From Tricholomella constricta (Eukaryota > Basidiomycota > Agaricomycetes > Agaricales > Lyophyllaceae): DNA of 64,000 nt. A program made the position numbers and the translations under genes. Below are positions 1 to 10,900 of the stretch, one piece after another; positions within the stretch are counted from its first letter, which is position 1; the number at the start of each line of letters is the position of its first letter. Under the pieces are notes generated by a model. It was not told where the DNA came from and did not search any database. It saw only the letters and a list, made by a program, of their open reading frames with translations. The stretch is from positions 62,001-126,000 of the forward strand of contig JAACJP010000007.1 in assembly GCA_013368375.1 (NCBI GenBank). The letters are read 5' to 3'.

Positions 1-1919
1 AAAGGCTGACTGCTCCGACTCTCCCCACCGCCAGGCAACGTCCTTGCCCGTCAGATCAAACAGGGGTCGGGCGTGGTGCGAGAAGTCCTGGATGAACCGT
101 CGGTAGAAATTGGTGAAGCCTAGGAACGCTTGCACCTCCTTCTTGTTCTTCGGCGCCGGCCATTCCAACACTCCAGCGACCTTAACCGGATCCATTTCCA
201 CTTGCCCTTGCGAAATGATCAGCCCAAGATACTCGATCTTAGTCTGTTCGAATTCTTCTCGGGCTTTAAGAACAGCTGATGTTCGCGGAGTCAGTCCAGT
301 ACCAGTCGCGCGACCCAACGGTGTTCCTCTAGAGTCTTGGTATAAATCAAGATGTCGTCGAGGTACACGCAAACAACACCTTCGGCGATCAGATCGCGGA
401 AGATATCATTCATCATGGTCTGAAATGTGGCGGGGCTGTTTGTGAGGCCGAAGAACATGACGAGCGGCTCGAAGAGGCCGCGGTTCGTGCGAAACGCTGC
501 CTTCCACTCGTCGCCTTCCTTGATCCGGACGTTGTTGTACCCCCATCGGACGTCCAACTTGGTGAAGTACCGCGCGCCGCGAAGGTTGTTCACCAATTCG
601 CTAATGAGGGGCGACGGGTATCGGTTCTTCACCGTGAGCGCATTGAGCGTCCGATAGTCCTGAACCAGTCGGAGCGACCCGTCCTTCTTCTTGATGAAGA
701 AGACCGGCGATGCCATGGGCGACTTGGACGGTCGGATGCGACCTGTCTCGAGGTTCTCCTTGAGGAACGCGTCGAGTTCGACCTGTTCTGCCGGTGAGAG
801 CGGGTAGACCTTCGTGCCCGTCGGCGACGCGCCCGGCTCCAGTTCGATGGCATGGTCCCATTGCTTGCGCTCTGGGAGCTCATCGAACGCGACTTTGGAG
901 AAGACATCTTCAAAGTCGTGGAGGTGGGCCGGTACGGCGTCGCGGAATGTTTTGGGCACGGAGTTAGCAGCATGCGCTTCCGCAAGTTGCTGCGATGTCG
1001 TTTGGCTGGCCCGGATATGTTCGGCGGTCGGGGTCGGGTGGATCGCGGTCGCGAAAATGCGATCGCCATTCAGGAAGGTTTCTACCAGGAAGTCATCGGA
1101 CTCTGGGTTGGGTTCCTCCAGGATCGGAGTGTAGGGGAGGAACTCGTCATCATCAGAGTCGTCCTCGACATACGGGTTGGTCGGGGCTCGCAGATCGGGC
1201 TCAGTCATCGGGATACCATCAGCTCGACAGGCGCGGATCGCTGCGCGCACTTTGGTGTGTGCGCGCTGATCGGCTTTGACCTCGTCCTTGCAAGTGTCGC
1301 ACTGCATCGGACAGTGACTCATTTTCACCTCTTTGGTCGCCCAATCGATCTCAGGGTTGTGGTTTTTAAGCCAGTTGAACCTGAGGATCATGTCGTGCTT
1401 GCCTAACTGGGTGACTCCGAAGACGGCTCGTTCGGTATGACCATTGTATCGTAAGACAGCTTCTACGATGCAAGAGACCGAACCGCCTTCATTGAGGGTG
1501 CCATCTACGTTGTAGACCGGGGATGGCCGACTGAGCACCTTGGTCATGAGCTTGTGTTTCTCGACGAAGGCGGCATTGAGAAAGCTGCCGGTCGCTCCGC
1601 TGTCCACTAGCGCAGTGACGGCGTGCGACTCCTGGGTGTCGGTGGTCTCCAGTTCAACGTTGAGCCACAGGGACCTGGGGCAGGGGGAGGCAGCGGCGAT
1701 GAAGCGACTAGGGAGTCGCTTTTCCCAGCGGGGTAGGCCACGACGCAACAGAGCGATCGGTTTCGCGACTGCGATCAGTGTTGTTGGGTCGGAGGGGTTT
1801 TGTACGTCTTTGTCGGTCGGTTCACTCGTAGGAATAGCAGCAATATTAGGTGTATTGGCGTATTCTATGGATAAAGGAGCGAACCGATTACGACTAGACA
1901 ACGGGGGCGTACGTTCCAC
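1..1919 (-). pseudogene. Gypsy pol of element A (protease-RT), broken
   Basis: Reading leftwards from 1919, the frame encodes an aspartic protease with the DSGATGSFLN active-site motif, a linker, and a reverse transcriptase through the YLDD catalytic box. The first RT catalytic aspartate ([10 protein letters not shown]) is intact, unlike in C. The frame ends at a TGA (complement of 291-293) where C has CGA (Arg), so this is a single C-to-T nonsense change at a CpG. About 35 bp further on (around 246-260) a 4-bp deletion relative to B and C shifts the frame. Homology to the RT/RNase H region continues to base 1. No ATG starts the frame; as in B and C it probably follows gag by -1 slippage. Confidence 0.9.
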
Positions 1920-1930
1920 CCGTTGTGCGA

Positions 1931-2707
1931 TTAAAAACCCTCCTCCGCGTCGGAGGGGCCTGCGTCGGCCGACAATGGAGTCTGGTTGGCGGGAACTGCG
2001 TCTTTGCGGGCTAGATGCTCCATGATGAGCGCCTCCAGCTCATCATCGAGCATGTGGCGCACGTCCCAGCGCAAGGGGCAGTCGCGAGAGAAGTGACCCT
2101 TCTTCTTGCACCAGAAACAGTGGTCGTCAGCAGGCGCGACTCGGTCGCGCATCCGATTGACGTCCATCGGGACGCCCTGGGGGAGCGGCCTAGGGGCCGG
2201 TGCGGTGGGAGCGCGAGGGACGGGGGGAGCGGGAGCGGGAGCGGGAGGGGTGGGAGCGAACACCCATTGTACAGCTGCGGCGGCGGTCGTGCGGCTGTCT
2301 GGCACCTTTGTCGGAATCGCCCGACGGTGGAAGTCGTCCTCCGTCCTCATGATGAAATCTTGAGAACGGGCGGTCCTCAGCCATTCCTCGATCTTCTCGT
2401 CATGCGGGCAACCCGTGGTGATGCTTCCGAGTCGCCTCGAGAGCTTGGGGTCCATCCCTCGACGGAATTTGAGGACCAGGTGGCGCCCGTCAGGGTAGCC
2501 CGCCTTGACCCACAGGGATCGGAACGAGTCGATGTACTCGTCGATCGACCGACCGTTCTGGAAGTATGCCGTCGACTCCAGTGTGAGTGCGGCGTCGGCG
2601 ACTTCATCGAACAGGAAGAACTCGCCGCGGAAGGTGTCTTCGAAGTCCTTCCAGGTGGGAAAGCCATCCTTGGCGGTTCCGAACTGGAACACCCGACTGA
2701 CGAAGTC
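1931..2707 (-). pseudogene. Gypsy gag of element A, 5' truncated
   Basis: This encodes the C-terminal two thirds of Gag: the capsid region (a WKDFEDTFRGEFFLF-like stretch and IDEYIDSFRSLWVKAGYPDG), a proline/alanine-rich linker, and one CCHC zinc knuckle (CX2CX4HX4C, CFWCKKKGHFSRDC). It ends with the acidic tail EEGF before the stop. The N-terminus is lost at the junction with B's 5' LTR at 2707/2708. Sequence is close to the gag genes of B and C. Confidence 0.88.
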
Positions 2708-3534
2708 TGTCAGGGGAACTCTCGTTCACGCTCTCCGACGCTCACAGATCGTTCCCCGACTCACACGTTCGCCCCCGACCGACCGATCGCGATCCCGACC
2801 CAACGCTCCGACCCAAGCGTCGGTGTACATACTTACTCACTTCCTGTCGTTTCCCCACCTTCCCTGCGTGCACCCGACGCCGATCCCGACGACCTGACAC
2901 CCCGACGTCGGCTGTCCCACCTCGTGCCCGTACCCTGAGCCACGAGGATCGGACAGCATCGGGAACGTGTCCATACACGCGCCGCACGCCATTCGTTATT
3001 ATTACATGTACAGTACACTCTGGAGGACCGGCCCTCACGTCCTACACTCGTATATAGTCGGCCCCCTGGCATTTGGGAATCCTTTACACTATTCTCTTCC
3101 GACGCTCACAGATCGTTCCCCGACTCACACGTTCGCCCCCGACCGACCGATCGCGATCCCGACCCAACGCTCCGACCCAAGCGTCGGTGTACATACTTAC
3201 TCACTTCCTGTCGCTTCCCCTCACTCCCCGCGCGCGCCCGACGCCGATCCCGACCACCCGACATCCCGACGTTGGCTGCCCCGCCTCGTGCCCGTACCCT
3301 GGGCCACGAGGATCGGACAGCGTTGGGAACGTGTCCATACACGCGCCGCACACCATTCGTTATTATTACATGTACAGTACACTCTGGAGGACCGGCCCTC
3401 ACGTCCTACACTCGTATATAGTCGGCCCCCCCTTGCCAGGTAAGCCTTACTTACCTTTGTTACTGTACATCAATATAACTTCGGATTCCCCCTTGCCAGT
3501 GTGATAGCGCTCCACTGTAAGGGTTGCCCTAACA
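2708..3534 (+). repeat. 5' LTR of element B with internal duplication
   Basis: The LTR starts TGTCAGGGGAACTC and ends CCCTAACA. It is 827 bp against 503-504 bp for the 3' LTR and the solo LTR at 25914, because a segment of about 364 bp (from 2735) is repeated from 3099. The second unit lacks the roughly 45 bp that hold the presumed transcript start, so there are two TATATA boxes (3051-3056 and about 3415-3420) but only the first is followed by the TTTACACTATTCT start region. Confidence 0.9.
3051..3095 (+). promoter_or_regulatory. TATA box and presumed transcript start of element B
   Basis: TATATA at 3051-3056 is followed 32 bp later by TTTACACTATTCT (3083-3095). That is the expected position of an RNA polymerase II start, and exactly this 13-mer is complementary to the leader at 3537-3549. 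The start site is inferred from TATA spacing and the complementarity; no transcript data exist here. Confidence 0.6.
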
Positions 3535-3536
3535 GC

Positions 3537-3549
3537 AGAATAGTGTAAA
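3537..3549 (+). other. Self-priming primer-binding site of element B
   Basis: AGAATAGTGTAAA lies 2 nt after the 5' LTR and is a perfect 13-bp reverse complement of the presumed 5' end of the element's RNA (3083-3095). There is no TGG-type tRNA primer site next to the LTR. This is the arrangement known for Tf1 and the Tf1/sushi group, where the 5' end of the mRNA folds back as primer. Confidence 0.72.
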
Positions 3550-3606
3550 CCAGAGACCCGACGAAGCCGACCGATCAGCCTCCGCGCCGAAACACGTGTC
3601 TGCTAC

Positions 3607-4881
3607 ATGCAACCCGTCCAGCGCGCGCCTGCTCCGATCGTCGCCCAGTCCCATCTCGAGATGTCCGACTTCGGTGAATTTGACACGCCTCCGTCTCCTG
3701 CTGCGCTCACGCCAGAGGAACGACTGGTGAGCCTTGAAACCGCAATGTCGGCTCTCTCGCAATCCAACACCACCAACTCGGCCACCATGGACCGCATCGC
3801 CGCTCTTTTAGATACCATCGTTTCGGGGAACCCCTCCGCTGCTTCCCCAGCAGCACCTACGACCCCCGCGACGCCGGCGCAGCCCCTGCCGACGTCCCCT
3901 CCCCTTCCGCGATCGGGATCGCACATTCGTCCGTCGCCCCCTCCCGTGTACGACGGCGCTCGATCGGGCGGCCGCGCCTTCTGGAACGCGTGCCAGCTCT
4001 ACTTCTCCCTGAGCGTCGGACAGTTCGCCGACGACCACGCCCGAATCAGCTGGGTGTTGTCATACATGCAACACGGTCGCGCCGCCGACTTCGTCGGTCG
4101 GGTCTTTCAGTATGGGTCGGTAAAGCGCGCATTCTCGACCTGGAAGGACTTCACGTCGAACTTCGAAAAGGAGTTCTTCCTGTTCGACGAAGTCGCCGAC
4201 GCTGCGCTCACCCTCGAGTCCACAGCATACTTCCAGAATGGGCGCACCATTGACGAGTACATCGACTCGTTCAAGGCCCTGTGGATCAAGGCCGATTACC
4301 CAGACGGCCGCCACCTGGTCCTCAAATTCCGTCGGGGCATGGACCTGAAGCTCTCAAGGAGGCTTGGGAGCATCACCACGGGTCGGCCCGACGACTCTAA
4401 GATCGAGGACTGGCTAGCGATCGCCCGCTCCCAGGACTTCATCATGAGGACTGAGGAAGACTTCCACCATCGATCGGCTCCGACAGTCCCGACTGCGAGT
4501 CGCCCGACTGCCCCCATTCCGATGCCTGTGGTCGCGCCCATGCTCCGATGGCGACCCACTGCCCCACCGACCGCTCCCGTTCGTGTGTCGGCACCGGCGC
4601 ACGTTCTCAACACGCCCGTGACGCCGTCTCTTCCCCCAGGAGTCCCTATGGACATCGATCGGCTCCGCGGATGTCCTGTTCAGGACGACACCTGTCATCG
4701 ATGCAAGCAGCCAGGGCACTTCTGGCGCGACTGCCCAAAGCGCTTTGACCTGCGCCACGTCATGCCAGAGGAACTGGATGAGCTGATCATGCAGCTACTG
4801 GCGCGCAAGGATGCGATCCCAGCTGACCCGACTCCCGAGTCGGCCGACCCGGCCGCCTTGGCCACGGAAGAGGATTTTTAG
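3607..4881 (+). CDS. Gag polyprotein of Gypsy element B
   Basis: This is an intact 424-residue Gag. The N-terminal region has a predicted helical LVSLETAMSALSQS stretch and a Ser/Pro/Thr-rich linker, followed by the capsid domain (YDGARSGGRAFWNACQLYF to LAIARSQDFIMRTEEDF, about residues 115-290). Next come a proline-rich linker, one CCHC knuckle (CHRCKQPGHFWRDC, about residue 360) and a short acidic tail. It forms the particle that packages element RNA. A second ATG at 3661 matches the start position of the C gag, so translation may begin there. The stop TAG overlaps a run of T (GAT TTT TAG), the likely site of -1 slippage into pol, which has no ATG of its own. Confidence 0.9.
   Translation: MQPVQRAPAPIVAQSHLEMSDFGEFDTPPSPAALTPEERLVSLETAMSALSQSNTTNSATMDRIAALLDTIVSGNPSAASPAAPTTPATPAQPLPTSPPLPRSGSHIRPSPPPVYDGARSGGRAFWNACQLYFSLSVGQFADDHARISWVLSYMQHGRAADFVGRVFQYGSVKRAFSTWKDFTSNFEKEFFLFDEVADAALTLESTAYFQNGRTIDEYIDSFKALWIKADYPDGRHLVLKFRRGMDLKLSRRLGSITTGRPDDSKIEDWLAIARSQDFIMRTEEDFHHRSAPTVPTASRPTAPIPMPVVAPMLRWRPTAPPTAPVRVSAPAHVLNTPVTPSLPPGVPMDIDRLRGCPVQDDTCHRCKQPGHFWRDCPKRFDLRHVMPEELDELIMQLLARKDAIPADPTPESADPAALATEEDF
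4875..4881 (+). other. Putative -1 frameshift site between gag and pol (element B)
   Basis: Gag ends ...GAT TTT TAG and the pol frame is -1 to gag, open across the stop (TTT TTA GTT GCA). The pol frame starts without ATG. The T-run and the following CACAACGGGTG sequence are conserved in A and C, where the stop is TAA. Slippage of the P-site TTT with a stop in the A site would join the frames. Confidence 0.5.
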
Positions 4882-5963
4882 TTGCACAACGGGTGAAAAG
4901 TACGCCCCCGTTGTCTAGTCGTAATCGGTTCGCCCCCCTACCTGTAGAGTACCCCAATATACTTAATATTGCTGCTACTTCTACGGGTGAACCAATCGAC
5001 GAAGACGTACAATCCTCTCCTGACCAAACACCATCTCCTTCGGTCGCTCCGACCGAGCCGACTGTACCGTCGCGTCGCGGACTACCGCGCTGGGAAAAGC
5101 GACTGCCCCGTCGCTTCGTGATCGCCGCCTCCCCCGACTCCTTATCCCTGTCGCTCAAGGTCGAGCTCGAGACCACCGACACCCAAGAGACGCATTCGCT
5201 CGCTGCCCTCGTTGACAGTGGGGCCTCGGCCTGCTTCATCAACACTGCCTTCGTTGAAAAGCACAAGCTGAAGACGCGACGGTTAAATCGCCCGACACGT
5301 GCCTACAATGTTGACGGATCCCCTAATGAGGCGGGCGCCATTGAATACATCGTGGACGCAGTCTTACGTTACGACGGTCACTCCGAGCGCGTTCTGTTCG
5401 CGGTCGCGGGTATTGGGAAGCAGGATCTCATTCTCGGATTCACCTGGCTCCGAGACCACAACCCCGACATTGATTGGGCGACGGGAAAGGTGAAAATGAG
5501 TCGAGCGCCGACACGTTGCGACACCTGCAAGGTTGAAGTCAAGGAGGAGCGTCGTTCACGCACCAAGCTGCGAGCCGCCATTCGGGCTTGTCGGGCGGAA
5601 GGAATCCCGACAGTCGAGCCCGACCTGCGAGCCCCGACCTGCCCCTACGTCGAAGACGACTCCGACACCGACGAGTTCCTCCCCTACACCCCGATCATGG
5701 AGGAACCCGATCCAGAGTCGGATGACTTCCTGGTGGAGACCTTCCTGAATGGCGATCGCATCTTTGCGACTGCGATCCACCCCCCTCCGACCAAAATGCA
5801 CATTCGCGCCAGTCAAACGACATCGCAGCGACCCGCTGAGGCGCACACCGCGAACTCTGCGCCTAAGTCGTTCCGCGACGCCGTTCCGACCCACCTCCAC
5901 GACTTCGAGGACGTCTTCTCCAAGGTCGCGTTTGACGAGCTTCCCGATCGCAAGCAGTGGGAT
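4882..5963 (+). pseudogene. Gypsy pol of element B, N-terminal piece (protease)
   Basis: The frame contains the aspartic protease (ALVDSGASACFIN, with a second conserved block DLILGFTWLRDHNPDIDW) and the linker up to FSKVAFDELPDRKQWD, just before the RT. The LINE interrupts it at 5963/5964; the open frame that continues to 6104 is LINE 5' UTR and not part of Pol. The protein continues in the pieces at 12433-12525 and 18872-21472. Confidence 0.88.
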
Positions 5964-6139
5964 GACTCTCTTAGACCCGGACCACGTGGCACCCCTACTA
6001 GGACCCCGGAAAAATACCGCCTCAGCACAATCAGCCTGCTCTGCATAGACAGCCTCTGCTACACAAATACACCTATCTCTATACCACTATCTAAGGCCTT
6101 CTAAGAGAGTTTTAACTACCCCCCCCCCCTTTTGAACCG

Positions 6140-7930
6140 ATGTCGTTCACAAAGCCGGCTCCAAAGCCCCCACCGACTACACGGTCGACAGCGGCCAAAA
6201 CGAACACAAAGAACACGCCGAAGCAAACCACGCTCGATAGTGCACTCAGAACGACAATGAAACCCAGACAGAACTCAACAGCGCTGCGTGCGGCCAGATG
6301 GTCTGACAGACAGAATGAAACAGAAAGCGAAGATGAGGAAGACACGGCAGAGAACGGCGCCGAGCTAAGTGAAGGTCACCTACGCACCCTCGGTCTGATA
6401 CGCACACACGAGAGATTAACAGCGGCGATCCTCTCGAGGACACTAAATGTGGTAGCGAACTACGAAGGGATTGTTGACCACCCGTCGGGCCGTGACATCG
6501 TCCTAGCCTGCGCCCAACTAGTAGCCACTCTTGAGGTCAATGATATCGCCGACACAGTCTCGCGAGAAGTCGCAACACAAGTCGACCGCAGCTCAAAGGA
6601 AATCAAGGCCCTCCTCGAAACGACGCGACGAGAACTGAAAGAGGATATCGTGAAGGCTACCGCTAGAGCTACGGAACAAGCGCAACAGGCCAACGATGTT
6701 ATCCAGGAGTCTGCGAGGACGATGGAGAGAACGGTAACGTCGTACCGGGACGCCCTCACCAGCAAAGGAGGTGACCAAGCCCCCTTTGCGGCGAATAGCA
6801 ACATAGACCCAAGAACCAGGGCCAGGGAGGCGGTACGTATCCGACAGGTCCTGATAGATTTCGATGGGTCCGCCGACCTCGCCGACCTCAAAGCCGCCAG
6901 CTCAGCCCAACTCGTGAACAAGGCCAACACGGCCATCCGGAAGATCGACCCCAAGTCCAAGCACGAAATCTACGCCGTCAAGCGGCTCAACAACGGCGGA
7001 ATTCTCTTCGAAGCTAACGATGAAACAGCTGCGAAGTGGATTAGGGACAACGCTGACTGATTCGCAGAAGCCTTGGGGCCCGGAGCGACGATACAAAAAC
7101 GCACTTTCAACATGATAGCAAGATTCGTATCGGTGGACTTCGACCCAGCATCCGCCATCCAACATATGGCCCTCACGGAAAGAAATCGCATCCCTCAAGA
7201 ATCCATCGCCTCAATTAGGTGGATAAAGCCGATCGAACGTCGATCCCCGGAACAGAAGACCGCCCATCTGTCCATCAAGCTATATGACCACCGGGTCGCG
7301 AACGACCTCGCCGTTAGAGGCCTATACATCCTCGGTGAATGGATTAACGTTGAAAAAGACAGGAAGGAGCCCATTCGATGCTACAAGTGCCATGGCTGGG
7401 ATCACGTCGCCGCCACCTGCGTGAAGAGCCGAAGTTTCTGCGGACGGTGTGGCGACATAGAACATGCCACGACAGAATGCACCAGTAACGATCTGTATTG
7501 TCTGCCCTGCGGCCGAAAGGGACACATCAGCGGGGACCGACAACACTGCCCGGCTTTCAAGGCAAAACGGGACGAACTGAACGCACGCCATCCGGAGAAC
7601 TCAATGCCCTACTTCCCCATGGAGGAACCATGGACCCATTCAGTAGTGTCGAGACCCCGACCACCAAGGACGGTAGACTATGTACCGCAAATCAACACGC
7701 ACCAGCCGACGAGTCAACGTCAGAGGAAGCAAAAAGAACGCGAACTACCAGTGAGCCGGGAGGTAAGCCTGGTCCCCTCGACGAGGCACCCCTCGTCATC
7801 GCCGACTCCGTTCTCGCGTGAGAGCAGCCTCGCCCCGCCTGCTACAGGACCAAATGCCACACAGTGCACAGACAAAGCACCAACGGTCGAGCCACACTAC
7901 CGAGGAAGCATACCCACAGGTTCACAATGA
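6140..7930 (+). pseudogene. LINE ORF1 (nucleic-acid-binding protein), one in-frame stop
   Basis: The frame runs 597 codons from the ATG at 6140 to the TGA at 7928-7930 but is interrupted by a TGA at 7058-7060. The same frame continues immediately and carries the conserved C-terminal half, so this is most simply a point mutation (a TGG Trp would fit). The N-terminal half is basic and then acidic, with a predicted coiled coil around residues 140-210. The C-terminal half has three zinc knuckles (two CX2CX4HX4C, then CX2CX4HX6C) at about residues 413-470, followed by a basic Ser/Pro tail. In other LINEs such proteins bind the element RNA in the RNP. The final stop overlaps the ORF2 start as ATGA. 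Confidence 0.85.
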
Positions 7931-10900
7931 TGGAACAAGACCCCACATCGAGACGACTGCGAATACTGCAGCAAAACCTGGCAAAATCGCGAATGGCACA
8001 GTACAACCTGCTCAACTCGCGAGGGCTTGCGAAGGACTGGGACATAATAATACTTCAGGAACCCTATATCGATGCGACACGAAAGACGCGGGCGTCTAGA
8101 GCATGGCGAGTACTATACCCAACATCCCACCTTACTGACGAAGATACAGCTATCAGATCCGTTATGCTGGTCAATGCGGAGCTAGATACTAATACCTGGG
8201 AGCAGATAACGCTCCCAGGAAACAACGATATAACAGCACTACAGATGAGAGGAACTTTCGGGAGGGTGTCCCTCTTCAATATCTACAACGACTGTACCCA
8301 CTCACGGAACCTCGACGCACTCGGCGACTTCCTGCAAGCAAACAAGAGGTGCATATGCAAACGAGTCGACGACTACATGATCTGGGCAGGGGACTTTAAC
8401 CGACACGACCCGCTATGGGACGAGGCTCGGAACCATCACCTCTTCACGGCGCAAGCGGCAAGAGACGCGCAGATACTAATCGACATGCTAGCAGACTACG
8501 ACATGGTCATGATCCTGCCCCGAGGTACTCCAACGCTACAGGCACGCAACACAAAGAACTGGACACGGCCCGACAATGTTTTCTGCAGCGGAAATCTAGA
8601 AGGCCACCATGTCCGATGCGAAACTATCCCAACATTGCAGGGACCGTGCACGGACCACCTTCCTATCGTAACGGTGTTCGACATTCCGCTGACAAAAAAG
8701 GCGCCCGAACCGACGAGGAACTTCAAAATGACCGATTGGGACGACTTCAATGCGGAGTTACAGTCAAGAATCGATGACCCAGCTTTCCCCGAACCAGGAC
8801 CAATAGCCACTAATGAGGAATTCCAGCGACAGGTATTAATGCTAACTGAAGCTATACAGGCAACGATCGTCAAAGTTGTGCCAATGACGAAACTCTCACC
8901 ACACACACGAAGATGGTGGAATCGGGATCTGGAAACCCTGAGGCTACGAGTCAACAAGCTGAACAACATCGCCCATCAACATAGAGGCATCGAAGGTCAC
9001 CCCAGCGGCGCCGAACTGGACGACGCTAAGAAGCTCTACGCCAACGAAATACAGAAAGCGAAAGCTGAACACTGGAAGGACTTTCTCGAGGATGCGATGG
9101 AAAAGGAGCTGTGGATAGCGAACCGATATATCACTGACCCCACAGGCGATGGGGGAAAAACTCGGATACCCACCCTCAAGTATAAGGACGGCGACGACAT
9201 AATAAAGGAAGCCATCATGAACGAGGACAAGAGTCGTATCTTCGCCCAGAACCTCTTCCCGCCCCCCCCGGCGACCTCCTCCGTCCCGGAGGACTACGAT
9301 TACCCGGCCCCTCTCCCGACCAGCGGTAAGATAACAGAAGAGCAGATCCGTCGCAACATTGCAAAACTACGACCATACAAGGCCTGCGGAACTGACGCAA
9401 TCCCGAACGTGGTCCTCAAGAAGGCCTATCCCGTCATCAAACACCACTTACTGCACATTTACAGAGCGGTCTTCTCACTAGAGACATACTACCCTGGTTG
9501 GAGAGAGGTCATAACTGTGATCTTGCGAAAGCCGGGTAAGCCAGCCTACGATGTAGCAAAGGCGTACCGTCCCATCGCCCTGCTCAACACGATGGCGAAA
9601 CTCCTGACAGCGATAGTAGCGGAAGATCTGACTCACATAATGGAGAAGAACAACCTCCTTCCGACGACACAATTTGGGGGACGACCGGGACGCATGACAA
9701 CGGACTCACTGCACCTTATGACGAACTGGATCCGTCACGAATGGCGACAAGGGCGTGTGGTCTCAGCGCTTTTTCTAGACATCGAAGGGGCCTTCCCGAA
9801 CGCTGTGCTGGACCGTCTGCTCCACAACATGCGAAAGCGAAGAGTGCCCCACGAGTATGTGAAGTTCACCGAGACCCTACTCGCTGGGCGACGAACGAAG
9901 ATCAAATTCGACGACTACACGTCGTCCTGGTTCGACGTAAAGAACGGTATAGGTCAAGGAGATCCGATCTCCATGATTATTTACCTGTTTTACAACGCTG
10001 ACCTTTTAGAGATACCGAAAGGGCGCCATCAGCTGGCCTTAGGCTTCGTCGACGACAGTGCTTTCCTGGTGTCGGGCGCTAAACTCGAAGATAACAACAG
10101 CATGCTACGCCGCATGATGGAACGCCCCAACGGCGCCTACAATTGGTCGAAAGATCACAACTCCAAGTTCGAGACCAGCAAGTTCGAGCTCCTGCACTTC
10201 ACGCAGCGACGGGAACCAGATCCCAACAGACCAAACAAGACGAGAAGACTGTCACGACCACCAATAGTCCTACGAGGCACGACGATCAAACCCACTAATG
10301 TCGCCAGATTCCTAGGTGTCATGGTCGACGACGAACTACGATGGAAAGAACATGCCAAATATGCGATTGGCAAGGGGACAAAGTATACGCTGATGTTTCG
10401 CAGATTGACCCGTCCCTCAACCGGACTCAAACCGGAGTTTATGGAGCGGCTCTTCACCACAGTGGCGGTCCCGAAGTTCGCTTATGCTGCCGACATTTGG
10501 TACATGCCAATACGTCGGAAGGAGGGCCATCTGCGAGATTCGGGATCGGTAGGTTTCGCACGACAGCTCACGAAAGTCCACAGAATGGCTCTCATTGCCG
10601 TCACGGGAGCCATGCGTTCAGCTCCCACAGACGCACTGGAGCTCCATGCAAATCTCCCACCAGTCGACTTACTACTTGACAAGATCTGTCACCGCTCAAC
10701 AGTAAGGATAGCGACCCTACCGAAAGCCCACCCACTGCACAAGAGGATACAGAACTGCGTACGATACGATGTCCGACGACACCGCTCGCCACTACACAAC
10801 CTCGCCAAAATTTACCACGTCAATCCCGACGACATGGAGACGATTGACCCGGTCCGCCAACTACCGACATATCAACGACCGTTCACAACTGACATAGCAG

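Larger units (their letters stand above)
1..2707 (-). mobile_element. Ty3/Gypsy chromovirus fragment A, cut at both ends
   Basis: A minus-strand Gypsy element closely related to B and C. It runs off the left edge in the RT/RNase H region and stops inside gag at 2707, where the first LTR of element B begins. The missing N-terminal half of gag is not found on the far side of B (21977 onward is a different element), so this is not a clean insertion of B into A. The gag and pol pieces are described separately. Confidence 0.93.

Noticed and set aside
2015..3504. Long plus-strand open frames across element A and the LTR of B
   Set aside because: They are antisense to gag or lie in LTR sequence, recur in every LTR copy (for example 21147-21821, 25867-26262) and have biased Arg/Pro/Ser composition with no domain.
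5964..6104. C-terminal extension of B pol beyond 5963 as a real protein end
   Set aside because: The target duplication GCAGTGGGAT places the LINE start at 5964, so the open frame after it is LINE 5' UTR.
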